Positions 44,792 to 56,088 of a stretch of 64,000 nucleotides of DNA are shown here, piece by piece (position 1 is the stretch's first letter; every line of letters begins with the position of its first letter). The notes under the pieces are model-generated. The model did no database searches and had not been told where the DNA came from. It saw only the letters and a list, made by a program, of their open reading frames with translations. Location of the stretch: the NCBI GenBank assembly GCA_038363925.1, contig JAQQWL010000015.1, positions 2,294,001 to 2,358,000 on the forward strand, read 5' to 3'. The DNA is from Apiospora phragmitis (lineage: Eukaryota; Ascomycota; Sordariomycetes; Amphisphaeriales; Apiosporaceae). A program made the position numbers and the translations under genes.

Positions 44792-45133
44792 TATGCCACT
44801 ATATTGCACGTATATAGCGGAGTTCCACTTTTGCGTGGAATAAAATGCCTTCGAGGGCAAGCTATTGATTGGCGCTGTAATAGTCTAAGAAGGATGCAGC
44901 TACATCTTCGCAGTGAGAGAAATGCGAAGGGCCTCATTGGCCTACTAGGCGCGCACCTGGTGTGGCTGTGTATAACAGGCAAACAGGCAACAAGCAACAG
45001 ATAATCAAACCTTCTTGACCGTCGTTCTCCATGCAGGTTGAGGTAAACTCTGAACGGCGAATGGTCCGACACAAGAAACATTATACTGAATCTTAGCATT
45101 CAAATTAATAGGACACGTTATAGCCAGCTTAGA
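44792..45133. other. Spacer right of the transposon
   Basis: No gene supported; GC content returns to normal at once beyond the inverted repeat. Confidence 0.4.
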
Positions 45134-45810
45134 ATGGACGGCACTCCGAAGCGTCCTCCTACCCCTCCACCTCTGCCCCCTGCACCACGCCGGCGTCCCA
45201 TGGCCGAACGCCCATCACACTATATGGCCGATCTTGAAGCCGCAGGCCTGGAGGCTACACAGAAGATCTTGACGGCACCGCACATACCCCGTACCCCACC
45301 ACAGTATCAGCCCATTCATTAATTCTTCTATGGCACTCTCAAAGACCCCCGCATACTGGCCGAAGTACTCGGGGTGGAGAATGCGCCAGTTCTGCGGCCT
45401 GCTAAGATCATCGGCTACCACCTGACGAACTGGGGAGACTACAAGGCTCTTGTAGATGGGGAAGCTTGGGAAGAAGTTGTGGGTTTTGCCTGTGAGATCA
45501 CCTCGGCTGAGCACGAGCATAAGCTTGCCTACTATGAGATCAGCGCGTACCGGCTTGCTCCGTGTCTCATAGACTTCACCGACGGCCAAGAGCCCGCACA
45601 GGTCTGGGGAATACGTTCATGTATGCGGGGGATGCAGTGGCTCTGCAAGAAGGACGGTTTGATAGGAAATTGTGGGAGTGTCAGATGGGGACCAGACTGC
45701 CGGCAAATTGGCATGAGAGCAAGGGGCAACGGGACAGTGAACGAACGATGAGTGATGGCTCAAGGAAGCAGCCCCCAAGTAGTATACAGCGTTCACCTAA
45801 ATCTAAATAG
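45134..45810 (+). pseudogene. AIG2-like gamma-glutamylcyclotransferase family gene with in-frame TAA and frameshift
   Basis: The frame starting at ATG 45134 has a Pro-rich leader, then TAA at 45320-45322. The same frame then continues with the family signature FFYGTLKDPRILAEVLGV and the core LRPAKIIGYHLTNWGDYKAL, EEVVGFACEITSAEHEHKL and YYEISAYR. At the G run 45606-45609 one base is missing. The shifted frame gives NTFMYAGDAVALQEGRFD and runs to the stop at 45810. Active members use a Glu in the cavity near the E-x-S-A-Y region, which is preserved here. The gene lies 340 bp from the RIP-mutated element, so leakage of RIP could explain the CAA/CAG-to-stop change, but not the indel. Confidence 0.65.
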
Positions 45811-46199
45811 TGCAGCACTGAATACGAAAGAGGCTCCCTCCCCATAAGGCTATTTCTAGCATTCAATTGACACCGGAGAATCGCAATGTGCCGTGCAATA
45901 AGTGAACAATCGATCAATGCACATTCACCTCTCCTCCCACTCCAATAATCGCATCAACAAACGCGTCTTCTAGCTTATGATCTTTTCTGCTTCAGCACGA
46001 CCTCGGTTTCTTTCCAGCAAACACCAACCTTTGAGCTCCCATCTCCCCATCTCACCGCGCTCTAGAAACCTCCATCTTCCTTCATTTAAGCACAATAAAA
46101 CATCCTCCAAGTCACACGCATCTAGTCCCGCTTGCGCGGTGGACTATCTTTCATCAACGGTCAATTCCCATAACCATTTCACCTTTGCGACCGTTGAAA
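45811..46199. other. Promoter and leader of the repeat-rich protein gene
   Basis: Pyrimidine-rich in its second half; no other feature. Confidence 0.4.
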
Positions 46200-48386
46200 A
46201 TGGCCCCCAGTCTGATCGTCACCCTTCGCGTACCTGTGCCGAAGCGCAAGCGAACAGACGAAACAGATCCAGAAGAGTCACCCAAGAGACGGCGTGGAAG
46301 GACCAACAGACAACGGGTGCTTGACAGTTCGGACGAGGACAGCGACGGCAACGGCGCCAATGTTGATGATCGCTCTGATCTTAGATCAAACCACGATAGC
46401 GATAACACAACAGTCGCAAGTGACGGCAAACTAGATGACAAGGTCGATGGCAAGGACGATACCGACACGACCAGCAATGATGCCACTCACGAAGGCGCTA
46501 CTGACGAAAATGTTACCAAGAAGGATAATGTTCACGAAGATGCAGCTGCTGTTCACCAAGACGTTGCCCAAGAAGATGTCACCCAACAAGATGCTACCCT
46601 CAAAGAGACGACTGATCAAGAGATCAATCACGAAGAGCCCACTCCCGATAATGGCAGCTACGATACCAAGATCGACAGCAAGGAGGAAAGGACCACAGTC
46701 GTCATTGATGGCACCCAAGAAGACGTTTGCATGGAGGATGTCGCAGAAGAAGATACCACTCCCAAGCACGCGAACCTTCAGAATGCTGTTCACGATGTTC
46801 CCGTTCACGGTCGCGGCATGGCTCCTGAGAATGCGATCCATAAAAACACTGCTCAGAAGGATGGTGGTCATCAAGATATCGCCAATAAGGGTGTCGTCGA
46901 TGGCGCTTATAAAAATGTCGCCCACAGTGACGATGTCGCCGCTGAGGGTAACAATGTCGCCGCTGATAAGACCGAAGTTGCCGCCAATACAGTGATCACC
47001 GCCGAAAGTGAAGCCGTCTCCGCCGAGGATGAGGCTAGCGCCGCTGAGGATGAAGATGGCGCCGTTGATCAAGCTGAAGTCGCCGCCAAAGAATCTGTCG
47101 CCGATCAGCCCGTTGCTGACCCATATCTCAACCCCAAGACTGGGGCCATAGCTCATCCAGTTATCCGGAAAGCCTTCCATAACTTCCGCAGGGCCTTCCC
47201 CAATGGCCCAGACATTTTCTATCAGCCGTTCACCCGCCACGGCCTTGGGGGTCTTCAGGCCATCACACGGAGCATGGCGGCACAGCATCCCGGTCTGCCT
47301 GTGCCCACCTTGGCCGACCTCGCCCATGCCCTAAAGGCATCTTATAAATGCGCCATGACCAGATCCTGGAACTCCCGACAAAAGCAAGCCGTCGAGCTGT
47401 TGAGCGACTCGAAACTGGACGGCGCCGGCAACTGGGAGCCGGATTGCTTCAACGATGATACCTCGTGGTTTCTCCAGGACCACCTCGCACTGATCCTCCT
47501 CATGTGGGCCAGAGCACGCGCGATAAACGCGACACTCGCCATCTGGACCAACGGCGTGCCCTGGGCCTACAGGCTCTGGGACCGCTTGGACTCGGCGCGA
47601 AGGAGAGACTATAAGGCCACCATCACCGTCTGGATATATCACGACGGTCAGCAGTCGTACGCCGGTCTGGGGCCTGTGGGGGGCGGGTGCGTGTCGATCA
47701 AGGCGTTGGGGTACACCGATGAAGAAGTGGAAGCCTATGGGCGTATAGTGCAAGGTTCTGGATCCATCACGGCACGGTCCTACGCCAGCTATCTTCACGA
47801 CAAGCACTCGGCTCCTGCCGACGAGTCGACCCTTGGTGAAGCGTCGACCACCGAGCAGCCGGCTCCTGCTGAAGACCCGACTCCTGCTGAAGACCCGGCC
47901 CCTACTGAAGAGCTGGTTCCTGCTGAAGAGCCGGCCCCCGCCGAAGACTCGTCTCCTGCTGAGAAGTCGAACCCTGCTGAGCAGTCGACCCCTGCTGATG
48001 AGTCGACCCTTGCTGAAGAGTCGACTACCGCCGAGAATCCGGCTTCGACTGAAGACCCGGCCCCAGCGGAAGAGCTGGCTCCTGCTGACGACTCGTCTCC
48101 TACTGCGCAGTCGACCCTTGCCGAGAAGTCTGTCCCTGCGGCACAGCCGGTTCCTGAAGTACCGTCAGTCCCCGCCGAAGAAGAGTCAGCCCCTGCTGAT
48201 GAAGAGATGGCCAATACTGGAGGAGAGTCGCCCTCAGACGAGAAGCCAGCTCCAGTTGAGAAGTCGTCCCCTGCTGGGCAATCAGCTCCGGCTGAAGTTC
48301 CGGTCTCTACACAATATGCAGCTCCTGCTGATCAGTCGTTACCTCCAGAAGACTCAGGCACCACTGAGCCGAGTCAATTCTCTTGA
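46200..48386 (+). CDS. 728-residue acidic, repeat-rich protein of unknown function
   Basis: The start was placed at ATG 46200 (MAPSLIVTLRVPVPKRKR); codons upstream belong to the leader. The N-terminus carries two basic clusters (PKRKR, PKRRRGR) that could act as a nuclear signal. A 250-residue Asp/Glu/His/Thr-rich tract of degenerate short repeats follows (xEDVxxxD, xHxDVA). A compact central domain spans about residues 305-540: AHPVIRKAFHNFRRAFPNG, GLQAITRSMAAQHPGLPVP, SWFLQDHLALILLMWARARA and ATITVWIYHDGQQSYAGLG. The C-terminal 200 residues repeat PAEDP/PAEES-like 7-8-residue units. The central layout (G-L-x-A-I, then DHLALIL, then VWIYHDG) reminds me of papain/OTU-like fungal domains, but the Cys and His expected there are absent; this is a guess. 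Single exon, undamaged although next to a transposon. Confidence 0.75.
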   Translation: MAPSLIVTLRVPVPKRKRTDETDPEESPKRRRGRTNRQRVLDSSDEDSDGNGANVDDRSDLRSNHDSDNTTVASDGKLDDKVDGKDDTDTTSNDATHEGATDENVTKKDNVHEDAAAVHQDVAQEDVTQQDATLKETTDQEINHEEPTPDNGSYDTKIDSKEERTTVVIDGTQEDVCMEDVAEEDTTPKHANLQNAVHDVPVHGRGMAPENAIHKNTAQKDGGHQDIANKGVVDGAYKNVAHSDDVAAEGNNVAADKTEVAANTVITAESEAVSAEDEASAAEDEDGAVDQAEVAAKESVADQPVADPYLNPKTGAIAHPVIRKAFHNFRRAFPNGPDIFYQPFTRHGLGGLQAITRSMAAQHPGLPVPTLADLAHALKASYKCAMTRSWNSRQKQAVELLSDSKLDGAGNWEPDCFNDDTSWFLQDHLALILLMWARARAINATLAIWTNGVPWAYRLWDRLDSARRRDYKATITVWIYHDGQQSYAGLGPVGGGCVSIKALGYTDEEVEAYGRIVQGSGSITARSYASYLHDKHSAPADESTLGEASTTEQPAPAEDPTPAEDPAPTEELVPAEEPAPAEDSSPAEKSNPAEQSTPADESTLAEESTTAENPASTEDPAPAEELAPADDSSPTAQSTLAEKSVPAAQPVPEVPSVPAEEESAPADEEMANTGGESPSDEKPAPVEKSSPAGQSAPAEVPVSTQYAAPADQSLPPEDSGTTEPSQFS
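47812..48330 (+). repeat. Degenerate coding tandem repeats (units of about 21-24 bp)
   Basis: Units of the type CCTGCTGAAGACCCG or CCTGCTGAAGAGTCG recur about 25 times in frame and encode PAEDP/PAEES/PADES heptads at the C-terminus of the 728-residue protein. Confidence 0.8.
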
Positions 48387-51300
48387 CTCTCTGCAACACA
48401 TCGCCATCACGAGCTCTCTCGATACTACACTGCCGCAAGACTCTGGATAAGGGCGTCAGGAGTAACGAGACACCAGTTGCCGCCACCGTATGCACGTTGC
48501 AACACTGATTGGGAAGTTGGGCATGGGGAGACAATTGGATTGATGTGGCGGGCTTGGGAAATGGCCAGGGGCACTTGCTATAATGAGGAAGAATGGAATC
48601 CGCAACGACGAACACATGTGCACCTGAGAATAGCTCGATATGGGTGCCCAGGCACACCGATCGCTTGGTCAATGAACGTATAGGCTTTCACATGGCACAT
48701 CAATCGCTACTAGGTACTGAATTGGACCCTTTGATCATGGACCTTGAGATGTGCCAAAAGACTGAAATCCAGCGAGGCTGGGAGTGAACGAAAGTAGATC
48801 TCGTAGGGAACTTGAGCGGCGCTGGGGGTGGCTGGCGACCACTTGCTTTTTGAAACAGCGGTCTGGAGTCATGACTACCACTTTGAACACGCAGTTCCCG
48901 ATATACCCCTCATATTGACTTCAATTGAGAGAGATATGAGGGTATGGAATCCGCTGTTTGGCTGATATGCCCGAGAAGCTTGACATGCGGCAGCGCAGAT
49001 GTAATCCGAATGGGTCAAGTGGTCCCAAACTGACTCTGGACTAGAGATTTGACACCGAAGTATGTAGGGAAGGAACACTTAGTCGAGTGGCGCAACCGAA
49101 AGTTCTGCCTTGTGCCCGGAAGGACGAGATAGAGATAGCAGGTGGTTGAGAAGACGGGACTCTGAAACCTTGATGATCTCGGATTGCATCACAGAGCCGC
49201 CGACTTCGACGGATACTAATTATATTCTTTTGACAGCTCGTTCCTTTTCCATTAGTTGATCGGCTACTTACCTACCTATTGGTCTGCCAGCCCGCAAGTC
49301 GCGGAATGTGCAAGAGCCTCTCTCCACTTAGCCTGCCCCTACCAAAGCAGCCACGGCACACAGAAGAAAGACATAACGGCCTAGAACTTCGCCACCAAGG
49401 GAGCCACCGCTAACAAATAGCCAGCCGACCGACGAGAACCAATGCCGAGGAAGAATCCCCTAGATAATCACAAGGCATTAATAGCACAAGGAAATCGCGC
49501 ACCCAAGACACGCCTAGTCTGGCCAGTGGTCGCAAGGCCAGGCTCATTTAGCTCATCCCAACTGGCTGGGAAAAGGTCGCGACGGCTGCGGCCAGGCATG
49601 TCGTCAGGCAAGGACCAATACCTGATGGCGGCGACACTCTGGGGTGGATGGCTCATTGGCTGCCCATCAACTTCGATGCGCTCATTCTAGGCGGGCCACG
49701 TATTGCAACGCCATGCGAAGACCGCAATGTCTGGCAGGCTGGTTGACTCGGTCGAAGAACCAGAGAAGAGTCTCACTTGGGGCTATGTGAGTGATGTGGG
49801 CGATAAGAGCCTAGAGACCTCGGCCGCCACGAACACTGCCTCCGATAAGAGAGTCAGTTTCCCAACCTCGTAGGCTCACTTGATCCGACAGGACATATGG
49901 AATAGCCAGCGGATATGAGTGTCCTACATATGAGTTCATCGGCCATAGTGCGCTGAGCAGTTCTCCATGGTTCGTTTGGAACGGGTCAGGCCTAGCCAAT
50001 GATCAAACGCTTCCATGACACAGCCAAATGAGGGTTCGAAGTCGAATTCGTTCGGGTCACCCATAGATGACGATTGGCGTAGCGTGTCGGACTGAGCAAT
50101 GACAGGCAATTAAAAGCAGTAAGACGGGGAACATTCATTCCTTCAAGAACGCGAAAAGCGTGTGACCCTGGGCGTGCTTTACGCGTGGAAACATGACGGT
50201 CTGGCCCCTGGTCTCCCTTAGAGCGCGACGGGAGCGTAGCCTTTGGTTCTGGTTTAATGGTTGTGGCCCGTCCGTCGACCGCCCCCCTTCTCCGCTCGCT
50301 CGCTCATGTCAATGCCTGGCCCCCAAGGAATCGTGACGCGATAATTGGCAATTAATGGCCAAGCCGAGGGAGCGGAACTGAACTGGGAACTTGCTTTGTT
50401 CGTTAAGCTGCTCCGAGATTCAGCTATTACTACGACGGATTGGTATATGGACATATAAGACCTGCATGACTCTAGTGAGGGTGAGACTGGACTTGACGCC
50501 CTGCCAGCGAATCATGTGCCGTCGAAAGGGAAATGGGCATATGCATGAGGTTCCTGCGCCGTAGCTAGAATTACTACGGCCACCCTGGTTGAAGCAGCGT
50601 TCAGCGTTCTTGGCTGCTTGCTTGGTGGTGCTTGGTGGTCCAACAGGCCACGGCAAAGTGCTGCGACACAGCCCGGATTTGCAGATTTGCATGACCAGCG
50701 AGTTGCAGCTAGCAAGCCCGGCAGGCCGACACCTCCCCCCACTAACCGCTAACCAGTGCTGTAACTCCACGCTAAAGTGGCACCCCCTTGGCCCTCCCCT
50801 AACTGGGCAGAACTGGGGATCCTGACCGCCTGATTGGGTCGAAGATGGGACGGAGAGTGGAAAAACACACATCGTATTGCAAATACACCAACACCACGCG
50901 TCTGCTACACGATCCCATTTCTCTGTTCGGGTGTCTCGTCTTGTCACTTCGATTCAACTTTAACCTGCAGGAAGCCGGTTTGAGGCCTGAGCGCATCACA
51001 CCCATTGCCATTAGTTACCTTCCTTTTCCACGCCACGGTACGACTTGATTGTTACTCCATCTCCCGTCTTTTAGCTGCAATCTGCATATCGCGCGAATCC
51101 CTCCCCACCCTTGATTCGCTCAGCTTTTTAATTGACTGCAGCGCCCGTTGTGTCTCTACTCAGTCCCTGTCCTCTGCCTGCTTAACATCCAGCGCCTATT
51201 GCAACAGCGTCGGCCTGCTAGACCCGACGTGCAGTTTTCGAGACAGCTACACCTCATTGTGGGCTTTCAATCCAATCTCTCCATCCCGGGCCTCACCTGT

Positions 51301-51816
51301 CGCGACCACCCCTCCCCTCACCTCACGCCCTCTCTCTCTCTTCTTCCCATCTCTCACTCTCTCCACACACGGGACGGGATCGACTGCTTGCCTGGTTGCA
51401 ATAAGACCTTGTCATTCCCTCTTCACACCATTTCGCCACTTTTCTCCTGCTGTTTCCCCTCTTACCCTGAAGCTGCTCCGACGTCCATCAATCGAAACAG
51501 CACCACAAAGCACGCTGGCATCCCAAGTGACAAAAGATAAACAAACACACGATCAGAGGATTGGAAGTCATTGATCCAACTCGAATCCCGCCGACTACTC
51601 ACTGCTAAGCCACCAGTTCGTCCGACACCCTGTAAGGATTTGATTGATAGCTTGCTTCTGTTCGATTGAGAGGAGCTTGCAGGCATTATTACACGAGCTT
51701 CGTTTGGGAGCTCCATTGGGTATCTGTCTGGTAATTCCTTCTTCTCTCCTCCCAACGGTCGGCGACATAGACAATACGCTCCACAACACAACAACAATCG
51801 ATCACAACACGACACA
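48387..51816. other. 3.4-kb gene-free stretch with the leader of the downstream gene
   Basis: No coding frame is convincing. From about 51000 the + strand is rich in C and T (long TCTCTC/CCTC tracts), as in a promoter or long 5' UTR. No RNA gene recognised. Confidence 0.45.
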
Positions 51817-53305
51817 ATGGCCACTCTATCCCGTCAACCCTTTGCGCCTCTCGACGGCACACGTTTGCAAACACTGACGAGTCTGAAGAACCGACAAAAT
51901 GGTAAGTCGTTCCAAAAACCAGCCAGCACCTCGCACGTCCCATCCTATACAGGGGCCATTGCCCCTCTCCAGTCAGTCGTATGACCTACAAGCCCATGTC
52001 GCACGCAACAATCAAGTTGATGCTTGCAGCTGCACGCACTTAACTCAATCCCGCACCCATGCTCTCTGCGCGATTAATGAGCACAACGTCCCAAACCATG
52101 TTCAAAATGATTGTCTTCAATTGCCACGGTTCAACGATACTAAACATCGGATAGCTGTCTCTTCAGCTTCTTCAGGAAAGCGGAAGGCTGCCGATGTGGT
52201 CGAAGATAACGACGCCGAAAACGTCGACCCAGTCATTTTCTCGAAGCGAGTTAAGGGCTCCTCCGACACTTCTTTCCCGGCCAAGGACTTCATCAAGCCT
52301 GCAACTTTCTTGCTCACCAAGTCGGCTTCGACCAGCAACATTGTTAGCACCCCCAAAGTACCTGCACCTCGTCCTCGTAGTGTCCTGAACCCCAAATCGC
52401 CCGCCTCGAGGTTAAACACCGGGATTGCCAAATCCTCTCCACTATCGGCACCGGCCGGTCGATCTCCCACCCGTGGCAAGCGAGCCGGTCTTCTATCGTC
52501 GCGTCGCCGCACTGCTGGTCCTTACTCTCGAATCGACCCTCCCAGCTTTGGTCTCGGTGCATCTTCGTCGTCACCTGCTCCTTTCTCTCTGGACGCTGCT
52601 CTCAAGGGCACGATCCCAAGCTACACGAGCCGCGAAGCTTCGGCTACTCCTGCCGCGTCGGAGTCTTCCATCGCCCCTGTGTCTTCTACTCGCTCCTCAG
52701 ACTTTGCCAGCCTTCATGAAGCTGGGCTGAAGTCGTCATGGTTCTTTGAGATCCACGAGGACACAGCCGATCAGGAGATGACCAACCTTTTGCAACACAG
52801 CACTTGCACCTTGGACATCAGCTCCGACGAGGAGAGCGAACGCCGTCAGCAGCGAGAGCGTGCAGAGGGCAAGGAGAATGTCCCTCCCGTCGACGATGTG
52901 TCTCAGACCACCCGACCTCGTGCTGCGAGACTTGCTGCTGCCGATGCCGACGATATGTTCGTTGAGAAGGAGCGAAGCCCGCTTGGCGAGATGGACGTCA
53001 AAGGCTACTTTGCTGATGGCTGCGATGAGACTAGTGTGGTGATCATCCCCGCCGACGAGGAAGAGGAACAGCAGCCAGTCAAGAAGGATCTCGGGTCTGT
53101 TCCCGAGATCAAGGTTGACGAGAGCGCAGTTCCTGAGCCTGTCGTCGAGGATGGTGCCAAGTCGCTCGACGAGCTGATGCGAAAGTCTGACGAGCCTGCA
53201 CCAAGCGCGGCCTTACTCGAACCCATCGAAGGCACTGGCGAGAGCTTCGAGGTGTGGGAGAGCAGCAGTGCGAAAGACGAGACGGAAGCAGTCTCGTCCT
53301 GCTGA
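51817..53305 (+). CDS. 404-residue disordered protein with KEN box, function not identified
   Basis: Exon 1, 51817-51901 (MATLSRQPFAPLDGTRL... up to NRQN), joins exon 2, 52176-53305, by removing a 274-nt intron (GTAAGT...CTTCTTCAG). The junction gives GKRKAADVVEDNDAEN. The frame is also open without splicing from 51899, but that N-terminus is poor protein. The body is Ser/Pro/Arg-rich and basic: LLTKSASTSNI, SPTRGKRAGLLSSRRR, and a hydrophobic island APFSLDAALKGTIPSYT. The C-terminal third is acidic. A KEN motif (EGKENVPP) is present, the degron class recognised by the anaphase-promoting complex. Layout (basic N-terminus with degron-like elements, acidic C-terminus) would fit a securin-like cell-cycle substrate, but this is inference only. 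The gene appears conserved in shape with Pezizomycotina proteins I remember, without a name. Confidence 0.7.
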
Positions 53306-54330
53306 GGGAAGAGTTCTGAATCTTTGTCATGCGTCTTTATGCCTAGATGACTGGGATGACTTGAGATGATGTCGAATGAGTGATGATGTGAAAGTAATCT
53401 GACCTAATACAGTCGCTAATAATGAGTCGGAAGAGCCACGGATGGAAAAGGCGTCTTGAGGAGTTTCTGTTCTGCTAAGCGGCATAGCAACGGCTACGGC
53501 AGTTGCTTTTGGGATTACTGTTATTCTGGTGTTTTATCTGTATGGATTCTGTATATACTAGCGGGCCTTTGTTTGGCGTTGGTATCATCTGAGCTTGGTT
53601 TTTGTCTGAATAACAACTTGCTGCTTTGGCATCCTTCTACATGGAATTACTTCATCGTGACGCAATGCACTAGACTGAACAGTCCGAATAGTTACCACCA
53701 TACAGATCCGTTGCTTTGTTCGAGTTGGTCTATCCTTGTGCGCCTCTACCCCTAAAAACAGAGGCAAGTTCTTGCAATGCTCTAGGTCTTATCATTCCAG
53801 GTAGTTTGCATGATGGCCCGCTGCATATGCATGTACACAATGCTCTGATACAGAATAAGCGCCATATTGGAATTTAGTTTGCTCAAATCATTCCTTGGTA
53901 CTGCAAGGGCATCTTTTTGTTTGCGTGCGTTGTGACGCCCAGTCGCATCACCCAAACGCAAGAATCGGGAAGCGGGGGAACGCACGTGATGCAACCACCA
54001 CTTAACGCGTCGCATCGCGGGAAAGTCGCGATGCCATTTGCCTGTCCCACCTTCAAGCGGCTCTTCAAACCTAGCATTTCAAGCCATTGACAGGCCGAAA
54101 CGAGTCAGTGAAAGCGAGTGCATACTTTGGCTGTCTCAATACCAACCCTTTTTTTGCTTAGTCTCGCCAATTGTGTCTTTTGACCCTTCTATTGGGGCTG
54201 CAACCGCCCGCCCTTGCATTGAGCTGCAGCTATCCAGACTGCACTGCATACGAAGTTAGCTCATCTGAGCCCACCATCATCATCAACCACTGGCATTTCC
54301 TGTCTCGTCTGGTCTCTCTCTTGCATATAA
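53306..54330. other. Intergenic
   Basis: 3' flank of the KEN-box gene and promoter of the thymidylate kinase gene. No gene supported. Confidence 0.45.
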
Positions 54331-56088
54331 TGGCCTCAATCAACGATCTGGCCACCGCGGCTACTATAGCCTCCTCGGCCGTGGCACTGCAGTCCTCTCC
54401 CACGCAGAAGTCGTCTCAGCCCGCCGCCGCCGCCGGAGGATCCAACAACAGCAATACCCAATCATCCCCGCCCCAAGCAGAGCCGCTCACCCCCCTCTAG
54501 AGCTGATACCGCCATGCCACCTACTATGACTACTCCTGGGCCCTCTGGCGGGAAGGATGCGGCTCCTGATACACCGCCTTCCATAACAGTAGCTACCCAT
54601 CCTCAGACACCAGGCCGACAACAAGAGCCGCAGCAACCACCTCCGCAGCGGCCACAACCTCCGACACAGTCGTCACCCGCAGCAGCCTCAGCAGCAGCAT
54701 CGGCAGCACCAGCAGCCACCGTAGAACAGCAAACTCCTTCTCAAACCTCACCAAAGCAACAAGCGCCCGCAGCAGCACCGGTGCTAGCCGCCCCGCAGAT
54801 CTCCCCGCAAGACGCGGCGTCGGCGCAGATCCCTGCACCCCCCGCGCCCGCGCCGGCTTCTGCTAATGCGGCAGACGCCGCCGGTGGAGCCGAGGATGGC
54901 GACGCCACGATGCATGACGCCGCCGACGAGGAGAACGCGGATAATGGCGCTGTGGCGGCCAAGGAGAGGCCCAAGCCTGTGCGCGGTGCTTTCATCGTCT
55001 TCGAGGGCATGGACCGTGCCGGGAAGACGACGCAGGCTAAGCTTTTGCAGCAGCGGTGCATTGAGGAGGGGCGCGATGTGAAGTTTATGCGGTTTCCTGG
55101 TGAGCAGCCTCTTCTTTTCCTCCTTACTTTTCTTTCTTTATTAGTACCTTGGGAAGGCTTGGAGTGTGCGAATAACATGACTGACTGACATGATGTTATA
55201 GATCGCACAACACCTATCGGCCAGATGATCGATGCGTATCTCAGGGGCCAGACCGAGATTGAGGACCATGTTATACATCTATTGTTCAGCGCCAACCGCT
55301 GGGAGGCATTGTAAGTTTCAAGTCCACAACTTTCTGGCTTCTTCCTCTTCCCCTGGCCGCCATGGAGCATGCATACTCTTGAAGCTTTGCGCCTTTTCCT
55401 TTCTTCACTTGACACCGTTCTTTCTACTTGAAAGCTAACCAGAAACTACTAGGAAAACCATCCAAACCACTCTAGCCGCGGGCGTCTCCATCATCTGCGA
55501 CCGCTACTACCACAGCGGCATCGTCTACAGCGCGGCCAAGCAGAACCCGACGCTGCCCCTCCATTGGGCCAAGGCGCCCGAGGTCGGGCTGCCCCGGCCC
55601 GACCTCGTGCTCTTCCTCGACCTCGAGGAGGCCGTCGCGCGCGAGCGCGGCGGTTGGGGCGGCGAGGTCTACGAGAAGGGCGAGATGTGCAGCGGCGCGT
55701 GCGCGAGCTGTTCTGGGGGCTGAGCATGGGCGATCTGAGCCACACGTACCGACACCAGCGCCGGGAGTCGGCCTCGGCGGCGGCAGCAGCAGCGGCAGGG
55801 AAGGCTAATGGTGGGGCGGCGGCTGATATGGATACTGTGGTGGTGGGCGGAGGCGTAGACAACAGCGGCAGCAACAGCCTCAGTGCAAAGGGGCCGTCGT
55901 CGTCGATGATGATGCATGCGCCCGGGGGTGAGAGGGGCGAGTTCCGACAGGAAGAGGAGGATTTGCAGATCGTGGATGCCGACTTGGGCATCGAGGAGCT
56001 CGCGGACAAGGTCTGGGGGCATGTGCTGCCGCAGCTCGAGTCGGTGGAGAGGGGGGAGGTTGGGGATGTGGTTCGGGTCGTTCGGTGA
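54331..56088 (+). CDS. Thymidylate (dTMP) kinase with long N-terminal extension; reading frame disrupted near the 3' end
   Basis: Phosphorylates dTMP to dTDP for DNA synthesis. Kinase exons: up to 55099, 55202-55310 and 55453 onward, with introns GTGAGC...TTATAG and GTAAGT...ACTAG. The P-loop is FEGMDRAGKTTQAKLLQQR; then DRTTPIGQMIDAYLRG; then the DRY-type motif IICDRYYHSGIVYSAAKQNP and LPRPDLVLFLDL. After EVYEKGEM the frame stops at 55721-55723. The expected C-terminus (VRELFWGLSMGDLSHTYRHQ ... LQIVDADLGIEELADKVWG) continues in another frame to 56088; a duplicated TG at 55686-55689 would explain the shift. A large Ala/Ser/Gly-rich insert sits before LQIVDADL. The start is unclear: ATG 54331 gives MASINDLATAATIASSAVAL but stops at 54498-54500 after a run of six C; ATG 54514 is in frame with the kinase. 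Confidence 0.8.

Noticed and set aside
46431..47327. 298-residue antisense frame over the repeat-rich protein.
   Set aside because: Its Ile/Gly/Asp repeats mirror the sense-strand GAY/GCC codon repeats; the sense frame is longer and better.
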